The position numbers and the translations under genes are program-made. A DNA stretch of 64,000 nucleotides from Pseudomonas sp. MN1F (GTDB taxonomy: Bacteria > Pseudomonadota > Gammaproteobacteria > Pseudomonadales > Pseudomonadaceae). The notes under the pieces were generated by a model. That model worked only from the letters and a program-made list of their open reading frames with translations. It did no database searches and had not been told where the DNA came from. Location: assembly GCF_009391885.1 (NCBI RefSeq), contig NZ_VZII01000008.1:186001-250000 (forward strand), written 5' to 3'. How positions within the stretch are numbered: position 1 is the stretch's first letter; the number at the start of each line of letters is the position of its first letter. This document shows, piece after piece, positions 1 to 8,616 of the stretch.

Positions 1-507
1 GTAGGTGTTGCAGCGCTCCTCGACCCGCTTGATCAGGTCTTCAGTGGTACAGAGGAACTTGGCCGGGTTGCCGCCGACCACCGTCCCTGGCGCAACGTCC
101 TTGGTCACCACAGCGCCGGCAGCCACCACCGAATCAGGCCCGATGGTCACCCGTGGCATGACGATCGCGCCATGGCCGACAAAACTGTTGTCCTTGACGT
201 CGATGAAACCGACCGAGTCCAGCTTCCCGCCGTAGCAGATTTCGATCAGCGCCACCACGCCGTCATGGCCGATCAGTGTGCAATCGGACAAGCCGACGTT
301 ATTGCCGATGCGTACCAGGGCCGGGTCGGTCACGTTGCAACCGACATTCATGTGAAAATTGCTGCCCACCGAATAGAACTTGCCCCATCGGCACTGAAAT
401 TCGCCCCACTGCCTCGGTGTGGGTTTGCACAGTTTCAGGTAGGCCGTAACGCCCCGCCCGGTGGTGTTGGCATAATGCGCCACTGCACTGCGTATCCATC
501 CAAACAT
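1..507 (-). CDS. Hexapeptide-repeat acyltransferase (3' end outside window)
   Basis: Reading the minus strand from ATG at 507 gives 169 codons without a stop, so the gene is cut by the left edge. The second half shows left-handed beta-helix hexapeptide repeats (VRIGNNVGLSD, VKDNSFVGHGAIV, VTIGPDSVVAAGAVV) and the usual closing motif VVGGNPAKF of serine-acetyltransferase/WcaB-type enzymes. Such proteins move an acetyl or acyl group from a CoA donor to a sugar or amino acid. The neighbours suggest decoration of an exopolysaccharide or its precursor. A GAGG sequence lies about 8 bases before the ATG. It follows the GMC oxidoreductase gene by 121 bases on the same strand and is probably in its operon. 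Family is clear; substrate is inferred. Confidence 0.8.
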   Translation of the reverse strand, partial: MFGWIRSAVAHYANTTGRGVTAYLKLCKPTPRQWGEFQCRWGKFYSVGSNFHMNVGCNVTDPALVRIGNNVGLSDCTLIGHDGVVALIEICYGGKLDSVGFIDVKDNSFVGHGAIVMPRVTIGPDSVVAAGAVVTKDVAPGTVVGGNPAKFLCTTEDLIKRVEERCNTY

Positions 508-628
508 ATGGCAAGCCTCGCAATTCAAGCGATCCTGGACTGTCCCTGAGGCGAACACGGTCTCGTTCTTGTGGGTGCTGACCCTGTTGCACTCAACCCT
601 TACACACCGCGACTTCAGTTCAACGAGC

Positions 629-2095
629 TCAGGCTGCCGCCCCCTTTGCCGCGCGCATCTTCTCGTTGAGGTGGTCGGCCAGCCTCAAGGCGAATTGCAG
701 CAGTGGCATTGTCGGGTTCGAAGCCCCGCCGGTGGCGAACACGCTGCTGCCGGCGATATAGAGGTTTTCGGTGCCAAACACCTTGCAGTTGATATCGACC
801 ACGCCGTCCTTGGCCGCGGCCGCCATCCGCGTAGTGCCCATGTGATGCGCATGCGGCGACAACACCAGCGGCAGGCTGGTGTCGTAGACGTAATCGCTGA
901 GCTTGATGAAACCCAGGCCCATTTCGGCGAACTGCTTGGCCAGTTCGTTGCCGATGCACTTGATGGTGTGCCGGTCCTCGGCGCTCAACACCCAGTTGAC
1001 ATTGACCTTGGCCACGCCCAGGTCGTCCTTTTCGTCGAGCAACGAGATACGACTCTGAACGTTGGGGAACTGCTCGATCAGCGTGGTGATCACGCCATCG
1101 CCCGGGCAGCTGAACTTGGCCACGAATTCGATCTTGCTGGCCACGCCCATTTCACAGGCCAGGTTTTCCAGGAAGTGCTTCACTTCGGCCGTGCGGCCGT
1201 AGGTCCGCACATCCTCCAGCACAGACGCCAGAACATTGCCCTTGCCGGCGTGGTATTCGGCGACGAAGGCATCGGTGGTGAAGTATTGACGCGGCTCGGC
1301 GTCCTCCCCGCTGCGCAGGATGAACTTGCCCATGTCGATATTCAGGTGCTCCATGAAGCACCGACCGACCAGGCCGTCCTTGCGCACGACGCCCGCCTCC
1401 GCCAACGACTGGCTGTTGAGCAGCTGCCTGGCGTTTTCAATGGCGCCCATGGCCAAGATGTAGTTGCGCGCGGTGACCGGCTGACGCTTGCCGTCGTAAT
1501 CGGACACCTGAACAGCTTTCAATTGGCCGTGGGCCTGATCGAACAGGAGGTCGACGCAGTTGCAGTTGATGAACACATCCAGCCCAGGCGTTTCGTCGAG
1601 CGCCGCGGCGTATTTCTGCGCAAAACGTGTTGGCGGGCTGAGCAGGAACCGGTCGGCATCGAAATCGCCACCTTTCAGGCCCGGATTCACCGCGCGAAAC
1701 TCCGCGCCCTGGGGCAGATCGACGATCTCCATGGCACCCGGCAGATAGCGCTCGATTTCAGCGTAGGGGATCGGCCAACCGGGCATGTCGACCGGCGGCG
1801 GCACGGCAAAATCGGAAGCCGTGAAGGGCCGGCAGCGCCCCATCCAGTGATTGGAGGTGCCGCCCAGGTAACGCAGGCGGGCTTCCCCAGGATACAGTTC
1901 GAGGCCAGTGGAGGTGCACTTGTACAGCGCCTGCGAGCGCGGTGTGTACTCACGCCCGCCACCTTCGAGCAAGGCCACGCTCCACCCGGCATCGGCCAGG
2001 CGCAAGGCCAGCGTGATCCCCGCCGGGCCTGCACCGAGGATGCAGAAGTCGTAAATGTCACGTAGGGACTTGTCGGCCTCGTAGTCCTTGATCAT
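629..2095 (-). CDS. GMC-family FAD-dependent oxidoreductase
   Basis: The 488-residue protein starts with a dinucleotide fold (ILGAGPAG near residues 19-26) and has the GMC C-terminal signature with paired histidines (SPHAHHMGTTRM) and SNPTMPLLQFALRLADHL. These are features of FAD enzymes that oxidise alcohol groups of sugars and polyols. The start ATG overlaps the stop of the small upstream gene (ATGA), and an AGGA lies about 9 bases before it, so the two are translationally coupled. No signal peptide is visible. In periplasmic GMC complexes such as gluconate or fructose dehydrogenase, the flavoprotein can be carried out by a Tat-bearing small subunit, which may apply here. Its place in a polysaccharide locus suggests it oxidises a sugar unit. 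Family assignment is firm, substrate unknown. Confidence 0.85.
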   Translation of the reverse strand: MIKDYEADKSLRDIYDFCILGAGPAGITLALRLADAGWSVALLEGGGREYTPRSQALYKCTSTGLELYPGEARLRYLGGTSNHWMGRCRPFTASDFAVPPPVDMPGWPIPYAEIERYLPGAMEIVDLPQGAEFRAVNPGLKGGDFDADRFLLSPPTRFAQKYAAALDETPGLDVFINCNCVDLLFDQAHGQLKAVQVSDYDGKRQPVTARNYILAMGAIENARQLLNSQSLAEAGVVRKDGLVGRCFMEHLNIDMGKFILRSGEDAEPRQYFTTDAFVAEYHAGKGNVLASVLEDVRTYGRTAEVKHFLENLACEMGVASKIEFVAKFSCPGDGVITTLIEQFPNVQSRISLLDEKDDLGVAKVNVNWVLSAEDRHTIKCIGNELAKQFAEMGLGFIKLSDYVYDTSLPLVLSPHAHHMGTTRMAAAAKDGVVDINCKVFGTENLYIAGSSVFATGGASNPTMPLLQFALRLADHLNEKMRAAKGAAA

Positions 2096-2292
2096 GAACG
2101 TGCGTCCTGGAAGTAGCCAACCGGCAATACCCAGCCATTGATGATGACGAAGCCGCCTTTTGGCTCAGGTTTACGCGATGCATTGGCATTGGCGCAGACA
2201 CCGAACACGGCCGCCCCGGCACTCAACAAGACACAACTGCGAACAAAGCCCCTGCGCCCAAGCAAGGGAGTACAAAACTGCAGCTTCCCCAT
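2092..2292 (-). CDS. Small protein with Tat-like signal, coupled to GMC oxidoreductase
   Basis: A 66-residue protein. After a short start it has a twin-arginine-like signal (GRRGFVRS followed by the hydrophobic stretch CVLLSAGAAVFGVCANANA). Only about 30 residues remain after the predicted cleavage site, so little mature protein is left. The stop overlaps the ATG of the GMC oxidoreductase. I chose ATG at 2292; GTG at 2298 is possible in frame. No homologue was recognised. It could be a minimal Tat-targeting subunit or chaperone of the oxidoreductase, or simply a small periplasmic protein. The coupling and signal are seen directly; the role is inferred. Confidence 0.6.
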   Translation of the reverse strand: MGKLQFCTPLLGRRGFVRSCVLLSAGAAVFGVCANANASRKPEPKGGFVIINGWVLPVGYFQDARS

Positions 2293-2585
2293 GATCACAG
2301 CCCCATACCATTGATTTTTTTATGCCCCGCGCTCTGCTGCGGGCCTTGTCGGGCGACCATCAGGGTCAATCGAAAAAGCACGTCGACAGCGCGGCACAGC
2401 GTGCCCCTGTCGCAATCATAGGCACAACCAGTGCCACGCGCCTGTGCTGAAAGCTTCGCTTCGCCACAACTTCAATCGACTGCATGACTTCAATCTCTGA
2501 CCGAATGGCTAGAAGTCACTATAGTTTCATTTAGCCACGATGCTAGCCTTCATCCAGTCCACCGAGGGATAGGTGCCTACAACCC

Positions 2586-4112
2586 ATGCCTGAACATTTA
2601 AGAGCCCTGGTCGTCATTTTGCTTGTGGCCAGTGTGGTTTTCTTCATGGCCCGGCGTCCGGCAACGGACCTGATCCCCCTGGCGGACTTCAAGCGACGCC
2701 GCAACGTGTGGTTTGTCCTGACCCTGGCGGCATTTTTTGCCCACAGCTTCTGGCTGTATGCCGGCGCCGCCACGGTCATCCTGCTGGTCGCCAGGCGCCG
2801 CGAGCACAACCCGCTGGCGCTGTTTTTCCTGTTGCTGTTCCTGATCCCACCAGCGATGACCGAAATACCCGGTTTTGGCGTGATCAACTACCTGTTCGAC
2901 ATCAACCACCAACGCGTCCTGACCTTGTGCGTACTGCTGCCAGCAGCGCTGGTGCTGCGCAAGCAAAGCGACAGCATTCGCTTCGGCCGCCTGCTGCCCG
3001 ATAAACTGCTGTTGGCCAGCCTGGTGCTGACCAGCGCGCTGGCGCTGCGCGAAACCACCGTTACCGACACGCTGCGCCAGGTGCTGAGCCTGTACATCGA
3101 TGTGTTCCTGCCCTATTACGTGGCCAGCCGAGGCTTGCGTGAACTCAGTGACTTCAAGGACGCCATGCTCGCGTTCGTCCTGGTTGGCTTCCTCCTGGCG
3201 CTGCTCGGGGTTGCCGAGTATGTCCGTCACTGGCTGCTGTACAACGCCCTGATCGATGCCCTGGGCCTGCAATGGGACATGAAAGCCTACCTGAGCCGTG
3301 GTGGCTCGTTGCGTGCCAGCGTCACCACCGGGCAGGCCATCGTGCTCGGCTACGTGATGGCCGTGGCCATCGGTCTGTTCCTGTTCGTGCAGCACTTCGT
3401 GCAACGGCCTGCGCACCGCTACATGGGTGCTCTGCTGCTGGCCGCCGGGCTGTTTGCCCCGCTCTCGCGCGGCCCGTGGATCGGCGCAGGCGTGATCGTG
3501 GTGGTGTTCATTGCGCTGGGCAGGCACGCCGTGTCGCGCCTGGCGTTACTGGCCCTGGCCGGCGTGTTGAGCATACCGTTGCTGAGTGTCATGCCCGGTG
3601 GCGACAAGATACTCGACCTGCTGCCCTTCATCGGCAAGGTGGACACGGAGAACATCACCTACCGCCAACGCCTGCTCGACAATTCGTGGATCGTCATCCA
3701 GCGCAACCCGCTGTTCGGCTCCTTCGATTACCGCAGCACCCCGGAAATGCAATCGATGATCCAGGGCGAAGGCATCATCGACATCGTCAACACCTACGTC
3801 GGCCTGGCCCTGCGCATCGGCCTGGTGGGGCTGGGGCTGTTTCTGGGCTTTTTCGCCTGCATTTTGCTGGGCATCCACAGGGCGATGCGCGCGATCAGCG
3901 ACAACGCCGACCCGTATCGCCTGCTGGGGCGGGTGTTGCTGGCGACCTTGCTGGGGATCCTGGTCACCATTTTCACCGTCAGCAGCATCACCGTCATCCC
4001 GATCGTGTACTGGTCAATTGCCGGGCTCAGCGTCGCCTACCTGCAGATGATGCGCCGACAAGCCACTGAAGAGACCCGTCAGGTGACCACCATCAGCCTT
4101 CAACCGAGGTAG
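2586..4112 (+). CDS. O-antigen ligase/polymerase-type membrane protein (Wzy/WaaL-like)
   Basis: A 508-residue protein, largely hydrophobic, with about ten or more predicted membrane spans and a periplasmic loop of roughly 70 residues in the second half (from about DLLPFIGKVDTENITYRQRL). This layout, with RGPWIGAG before the loop, fits the Wzy_C/O-antigen ligase superfamily, which joins polysaccharide repeat units on the periplasmic side of the inner membrane. The next gene starts 4 bases after its stop, so the two are in one operon. It is divergent from the GMC oxidoreductase unit across about 290 bases. Polymerase and ligase functions cannot be told apart by sequence alone; as the locus has an export apparatus, polymerase is the likelier role. 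Confidence 0.75.
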   Translation: MPEHLRALVVILLVASVVFFMARRPATDLIPLADFKRRRNVWFVLTLAAFFAHSFWLYAGAATVILLVARRREHNPLALFFLLLFLIPPAMTEIPGFGVINYLFDINHQRVLTLCVLLPAALVLRKQSDSIRFGRLLPDKLLLASLVLTSALALRETTVTDTLRQVLSLYIDVFLPYYVASRGLRELSDFKDAMLAFVLVGFLLALLGVAEYVRHWLLYNALIDALGLQWDMKAYLSRGGSLRASVTTGQAIVLGYVMAVAIGLFLFVQHFVQRPAHRYMGALLLAAGLFAPLSRGPWIGAGVIVVVFIALGRHAVSRLALLALAGVLSIPLLSVMPGGDKILDLLPFIGKVDTENITYRQRLLDNSWIVIQRNPLFGSFDYRSTPEMQSMIQGEGIIDIVNTYVGLALRIGLVGLGLFLGFFACILLGIHRAMRAISDNADPYRLLGRVLLATLLGILVTIFTVSSITVIPIVYWSIAGLSVAYLQMMRRQATEETRQVTTISLQPR

Positions 4113-4116
4113 CTCA

Positions 4117-6717
4117 ATGCCCAGTCTTGCCCTGTGTACATGGACCCGCACATCGCTACTGGTCGGCCTGCTGGCATTGCCAATGGGCGCCTGGGCATCC
4201 GACTGGGTCGTGCGTGTCGACGAACAGAACGGCCTGCCCACGCTGACCCATGGGGGTGGCCTGGCCTTCGTGCCCAGCTTCGACTTCTGGGGCGCGAACT
4301 GGGGCTGGACCGGGTTCTATCCGACGCTCAAGGTCGATGGGCCCTACCGTTACACGCTGACCGGCACCAACAAGGACCTGGACTTCGACCTCAAGGCAAA
4401 CATCCACAAGCCCCAGGCGCAAACCCTCACCTGGGACTTCGACCTGCAGGCGCACAGCAGGCAGAGCGATGTGATGGGCGGCGGTATCGTCTGGCGCTTC
4501 GACCCCACGCTGATTGCCGGAGAAATGGGCGACCCGGTGCTGTTGCCCGATAACCGCGGCTGGGCGTGGGGCAAGAACCCACAAGGGCCACACGTGGAAA
4601 TGCGCTTCGATCCACCGCTGGCCAAGGTCTATTTCGAACGCGGCAACACCGACCAGGTGCGCACTTTCTTCTACACCGACCCGATCAAGCCTGGGCAACA
4701 GCAGATCAAGGCACAGCTGAGCGTGACCGGGGATATCACCATCGGCCAGACCGCCACCGAACGCTTTGGCATGACCGACCCCACGGCATGGCCCGATGAC
4801 CAGCTCGACTGGCGCACTTCACCGGTCGACCTGTCGTTCCTCAACGCAGCGGAGAAACCGGCTGGCAAGCGCGGCTTCGTCAAGGCCGATGGTGAACAGC
4901 TGGTGTTCGCCGACGGCACCCCGGTACGCTTCTGGGGCACCAACCTGTCGGCCTATGCGCTGTTCCGTACGCCTGACGAGGAAATCAAGCTGCAGGCCAA
5001 GCGCTTGTCAGCCCTGGGCTTCAACCTCGTGCGCCTGCACCACCACGACTCCCCTTGGGTGACCCCCAACATCTTCGGTGACTTGCTGAAGATCAAGGAC
5101 ACCCAGCAGCTCAGCGCCGAGTCGCTGAAAAAGATCGACCAGTGGATCAAGAGCCTCAAGGACGAAGGCATCTATGTCTGGCTCGACCTGCATGTGTCGC
5201 GGCCGCTCACTGCCGCCGACAACATCTATGGCTTCGACGAGCTGCCCAAGGACCATACGGTCGCCGGCCTCAAGGGCTACCTGTTCGTCAACGTGACCAT
5301 GCAGCAGGCCTTGAAGCGCTTTGCCGAGCAATACCTGACCCACGTGAACAGCTACACCGGGCTGGCCTACAAGGACGACCCGGCGATTGCCGCCGTGCTG
5401 ATCACCAACGAGAACGACGTCACCCACCACTTCGGCAACGCGCTGCTGCCCGACAAGGACGTGCCCAAGCACAGCCGGCTGTACATGGACCAGGCCAAGG
5501 CCTTCGCCCAGCGCCACGACTTGCCGGCGGACAAGACCTGGCGCGCCTGGGAGCACGGCCCGTCGAAGCTGTTCCTCAACGACCTGGAGCAGCGCTTCTA
5601 TGCCGACATGATCGGCTACCTGCGCACGCTGGGGGTCAAGGTACCGATCGCCACCACCAGCACCTGGGGCCTCAATGGCCTGTCCTCGCTGCCTGCGCTG
5701 ACTGCGGGTGACGTGGTCGACGCGCACAGCTACGGCGGCCTCGGCCAGCTGGAGAAGAACCCGCTGAGCAGCGACGGCATGATCAACTGGCTGGGCGCGG
5801 CCCAGGTACTGGGCAAGCCGATGACCGTTACCGAGTGGAACGCCGAACCCTTCCCCCTGCCCGACCGCCACACCTTGCCACTTTACGTGGCCGGCACCGG
5901 CAGCCACCAGGGCTGGGACGCGATCATGCAATACGCCTACAGCCAGCAGGCGTTCTTCGAACAGTGGCGCCGGGCCGACAACTGGAATGCCTACAACGAC
6001 CCGGGGCTGATCGCCACCCTCCCCGCCGCCGCCCTGCTCTATCGGCGCCAGGACGTGCACCAGGCCAAGACCCGCTACGTCTTCGCACCCACGGCAGCGA
6101 CCCTGTTCAACCAGGACATCTCACCGGCCAACTCGGTGATGTTGCGCACCGCCATGGAGAAAGGCCGCCTGCAGATCGCCATGCCGCAAACCCCGGAGTT
6201 GCCGTGGCTGCAGGCCGCCGCGCTGCCCGCCGACGCGCAGGTGCTGAAAGACCCAGGGCAGCCCCTGATCGATGCCGGCGCCAGCGAAGCCGTCAGCGAC
6301 AGCGGCGAGCTGCGCCACAACTGGCAGCAAGGTCTCTACACCATCAATACGCCCATGACGCAAGCGGCGACTGGCTGGCTGGGGGGCCAATCGCTCAGCG
6401 TGGGCGATATCCAGGTCCAGCTGAAAACCGGCTATGCCAGCGTCGTGGTGCAGAGCCTGGACAGCAAGCCGCTCGCCCAGTCGCGCAGCCTGCTCGTTTC
6501 ACTGGGCAGCCGCGCCATCCCCAGGCCCGAGGACGTCACCCCCTTCCGTGTCGAACCGCTCGAAGGCAGCCTGAGCATCAAGGCGCCAGCGGGCCTGAAA
6601 CTCTACAGCCGCAGCAGCGATGGCCAGGAAAATGCCCTGCCCGCGAGCTACAAGGATGGGCGCTACCTGATCACCTTCGATGGCCAGCACATGGCCAACT
6701 GGCTGTTCTTGAAATAG
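4117..6717 (+). CDS. Secreted clan GH-A glycoside hydrolase-like protein
   Basis: An 866-residue protein with a signal peptide (residues 1-27, ending AWAS). About 230 residues of beta-rich N-terminal sequence are followed by a (beta/alpha)8-type domain. Two glutamates stand in positions expected for a retaining clan GH-A enzyme: E432 in ITNEND (acid/base) and E573 in VTEWN (nucleophile). LVRLHHHD near residue 305 fits an early strand. A beta-rich C-terminal part of about 200 residues follows. Start ATG has GAGGTAGCT just before it. It is coupled to the polymerase-like gene and may trim or release the exopolysaccharide. The glutamates are seen directly; family number and substrate are not determinable here. 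Confidence 0.75.
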   Translation: MPSLALCTWTRTSLLVGLLALPMGAWASDWVVRVDEQNGLPTLTHGGGLAFVPSFDFWGANWGWTGFYPTLKVDGPYRYTLTGTNKDLDFDLKANIHKPQAQTLTWDFDLQAHSRQSDVMGGGIVWRFDPTLIAGEMGDPVLLPDNRGWAWGKNPQGPHVEMRFDPPLAKVYFERGNTDQVRTFFYTDPIKPGQQQIKAQLSVTGDITIGQTATERFGMTDPTAWPDDQLDWRTSPVDLSFLNAAEKPAGKRGFVKADGEQLVFADGTPVRFWGTNLSAYALFRTPDEEIKLQAKRLSALGFNLVRLHHHDSPWVTPNIFGDLLKIKDTQQLSAESLKKIDQWIKSLKDEGIYVWLDLHVSRPLTAADNIYGFDELPKDHTVAGLKGYLFVNVTMQQALKRFAEQYLTHVNSYTGLAYKDDPAIAAVLITNENDVTHHFGNALLPDKDVPKHSRLYMDQAKAFAQRHDLPADKTWRAWEHGPSKLFLNDLEQRFYADMIGYLRTLGVKVPIATTSTWGLNGLSSLPALTAGDVVDAHSYGGLGQLEKNPLSSDGMINWLGAAQVLGKPMTVTEWNAEPFPLPDRHTLPLYVAGTGSHQGWDAIMQYAYSQQAFFEQWRRADNWNAYNDPGLIATLPAAALLYRRQDVHQAKTRYVFAPTAATLFNQDISPANSVMLRTAMEKGRLQIAMPQTPELPWLQAAALPADAQVLKDPGQPLIDAGASEAVSDSGELRHNWQQGLYTINTPMTQAATGWLGGQSLSVGDIQVQLKTGYASVVVQSLDSKPLAQSRSLLVSLGSRAIPRPEDVTPFRVEPLEGSLSIKAPAGLKLYSRSSDGQENALPASYKDGRYLITFDGQHMANWLFLK

Positions 6718-6792
6718 GGCATATCGCCATCTACAGTCATTGAAGCCCTGTATTCCAGGCATTCGACGCTGCGTCTGCTCCAGGAGGATTGG

Positions 6793-7755
6793 ATGAAGTA
6801 CTTGGTTGTCGGTGGTGCAGGTTATATCGGCTCACACATGGTCAAGCACCTGCTGCGTGCCGGCCATGAGGTGGTGGTGGCAGACCTTGAGGCGCCGGCG
6901 CCCGGCATCGAATGGGTATGCCTGGACATCGCCGACGGCCACGCGCTGGACGCCCTGTTCAGCGACTATCACTTCGATGCGGTGTTCCACTTCGCCTCGT
7001 TCATCCAGGTCGGCGAATCGGTGGCCGACCCCGACAAGTATTACCTGAACAACGTCTGCGCGACCCTGAGCCTGTTGGAGGCCATGGTCCGGGCGGGCAT
7101 CAAGCGGCTGATCTTCTCCTCCAGTGCCGCCGTATACGGCGACCCTCAATATGTGCCCATCGACGAGCAACACCCCAAGGTGCCGATCAACCCCTACGGG
7201 CGCACCAAATGGATGGTGGAACAGATGCTCGAAGACTTCGACCGGGCGTATGGGTTGCGTTCGGTGAGCTTGCGTTATTTCAATGCGGCAGGTGCTGACC
7301 CGGACGGCGAGCTGGGCGAATGCCATGAGCCGGAAACCCACCTGATTCCACTGATCCTGCAGGCCGCCTCTGGGCGTCGCGAGGCCGTGACCGTGTTCGG
7401 CCATGACTACGACACCCCCGATGGTACTTGCATCCGTGACTATGTCCACGTTGCCGACCTGGCGTCGGCACACGCGCTGGCCGTGGAGTACCTGCTGGCC
7501 GGCGGCGCGACCACGGCGTTCAACCTGGGTAACGGGCTGGGGTTTTCGGTGCAGGAAGTGATCGATACTGCACGCGCGGTGACCGGGCGGCAGATCAATG
7601 TCATCGAAGCGCCACGCCGCGCTGGCGACCCGCCCCGGCTGGTGGCAGATGCTGAAAAAGCCAGGTCAATGCTGGGCTGGCAGCCTGCGTTCAGTTCACT
7701 GGAGGTGATCGTGAACCATGCGTGGGAGTGGGAGCTGAAGTATCCCTGGAAATGA
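6793..7755 (+). CDS. galE: UDP-glucose/UDP-galactose 4-epimerase
   Basis: A 320-residue short-chain dehydrogenase of the extended type. GGAGYIGSH near residue 7 binds NAD; SSSAAVYG and YGRTK hold the catalytic Ser and the Tyr-x-x-x-Lys. RYFNAAGADPDGELGE and the later DYDTPDGTCIRDYVHV motif are strongly GalE-like. The enzyme interconverts UDP-glucose and UDP-galactose in the cytoplasm and would supply galactose units for the polysaccharide. A strong ribosome site (AGGAGGATTGG) precedes the ATG. It lies 75 bases after the hydrolase-like gene and is the last gene of the rightward unit, ending at a hairpin shared with the convergent export operon. Length is near the usual 330-340. Confidence 0.93.
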   Translation: MKYLVVGGAGYIGSHMVKHLLRAGHEVVVADLEAPAPGIEWVCLDIADGHALDALFSDYHFDAVFHFASFIQVGESVADPDKYYLNNVCATLSLLEAMVRAGIKRLIFSSSAAVYGDPQYVPIDEQHPKVPINPYGRTKWMVEQMLEDFDRAYGLRSVSLRYFNAAGADPDGELGECHEPETHLIPLILQAASGRREAVTVFGHDYDTPDGTCIRDYVHVADLASAHALAVEYLLAGGATTAFNLGNGLGFSVQEVIDTARAVTGRQINVIEAPRRAGDPPRLVADAEKARSMLGWQPAFSSLEVIVNHAWEWELKYPWK

Positions 7756-7761
7756 CAGCCA

Positions 7762-7792
7762 GCCCCTTCGCACCGGCTCGGCGCGAAGGGGC
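7762..7792. terminator. Hairpin between galE and the export operon
   Basis: A 10-bp perfect inverted repeat (GCCCCTTCGC / GCGAAGGGGC) with an 11-base loop lies between the convergent ends of galE and the autokinase gene. There is no long T run, so it may be a REP-like element that ends or protects both transcripts. Confidence 0.6.
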
Positions 7793-7798
7793 CAACCC

Positions 7799-8605
7799 TC
7801 AGTAGTAAGTTCGCGGCTGCTCATCCGCCTTGTTCAACACCGCCCCCACCAGGTTCGATGAAGCCAGGTGATACAGGCAATCCTCGATATCCTTCTTGCT
7901 GTTCATGCCATTGGCCACCACCAGCAGCACGCAGTCGAACTTCGGCAGCACGGTGATCGCGTCGTCCGAACTCAGCAGTGGCGGCAAGTCGAAGATGCAG
8001 ATCCGCGAGTCATAGCGGTCGCGCAGCTCGCCGATCAAGGTGTTCACCTTGGCCGATGACAGCACCTCGGTGGACATCGGTACCGGCTCGCGGGTCGGCA
8101 GCACGACAAAGCGTGGCAGTGTCGGGTTGACCAGCGCCTCTTCGAGCCAGGCCTTGCCGTTGAGCACGTCGTTCAGCGCCTTCTCCATCGGCAAGCCGAG
8201 GCTGCTGCCAACCCGTGGGCGGCGCAGGTCGAAGTCCACCAGCAAGGCAGTCTTGTTGGTGTGATGGGCGATGCTCATGGCCAGGTTGACGGCCAGTACC
8301 GTCTTGCCCGCCTCGGGCGTTGGCGAGGTGATCGCCAGCGTGCGCCAGCCATTGTCCTCCATGGCCTGCAGCACCTGGGTGCGCAGCAAGTCGATCGCCC
8401 CGCTCATGTTCGAGTTCTTGTTGAACGAAACAATCCGGTTACGCTCCAGGTGTTCCGCATTCAGCGGCACCACCTTGGTCTGAACGTAATCGAACTGCCC
8501 GAGTTCACCAGACTTCGGCATGACCGAAGGCACCTGCGCCGTCTCTGATGTGGCTGGCGAAACCTGGTGAATGTTCTTACCAATAGCCGGCGTACTTCTG
8601 TCCAT
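7799..8605 (-). CDS. Polysaccharide autokinase, ATPase domain (EpsG/CpsD-like BY-kinase)
   Basis: A 268-residue cytoplasmic ATPase. A Walker A-like loop TPEAGKT (about 95-102), Walker A' LLVDFDLRRP (121-130) and a later IFDLPPLL Walker B region define the BY-kinase/MinD-like fold. The C-terminus RTYY supplies a short tyrosine tail for autophosphorylation, much shorter than in Wzc. It lies 11 bases after the stop of the chain-length gene, its expected membrane partner. Together they would control polymer length and export through cycles of tyrosine phosphorylation. Start ATG has GGGAG about 8 bases upstream. It is the last gene of the leftward export operon. Confidence 0.88.
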   Translation of the reverse strand: MDRSTPAIGKNIHQVSPATSETAQVPSVMPKSGELGQFDYVQTKVVPLNAEHLERNRIVSFNKNSNMSGAIDLLRTQVLQAMEDNGWRTLAITSPTPEAGKTVLAVNLAMSIAHHTNKTALLVDFDLRRPRVGSSLGLPMEKALNDVLNGKAWLEEALVNPTLPRFVVLPTREPVPMSTEVLSSAKVNTLIGELRDRYDSRICIFDLPPLLSSDDAITVLPKFDCVLLVVANGMNSKKDIEDCLYHLASSNLVGAVLNKADEQPRTYY

Positions 8606-8616
8606 CGCTGCGCTCC

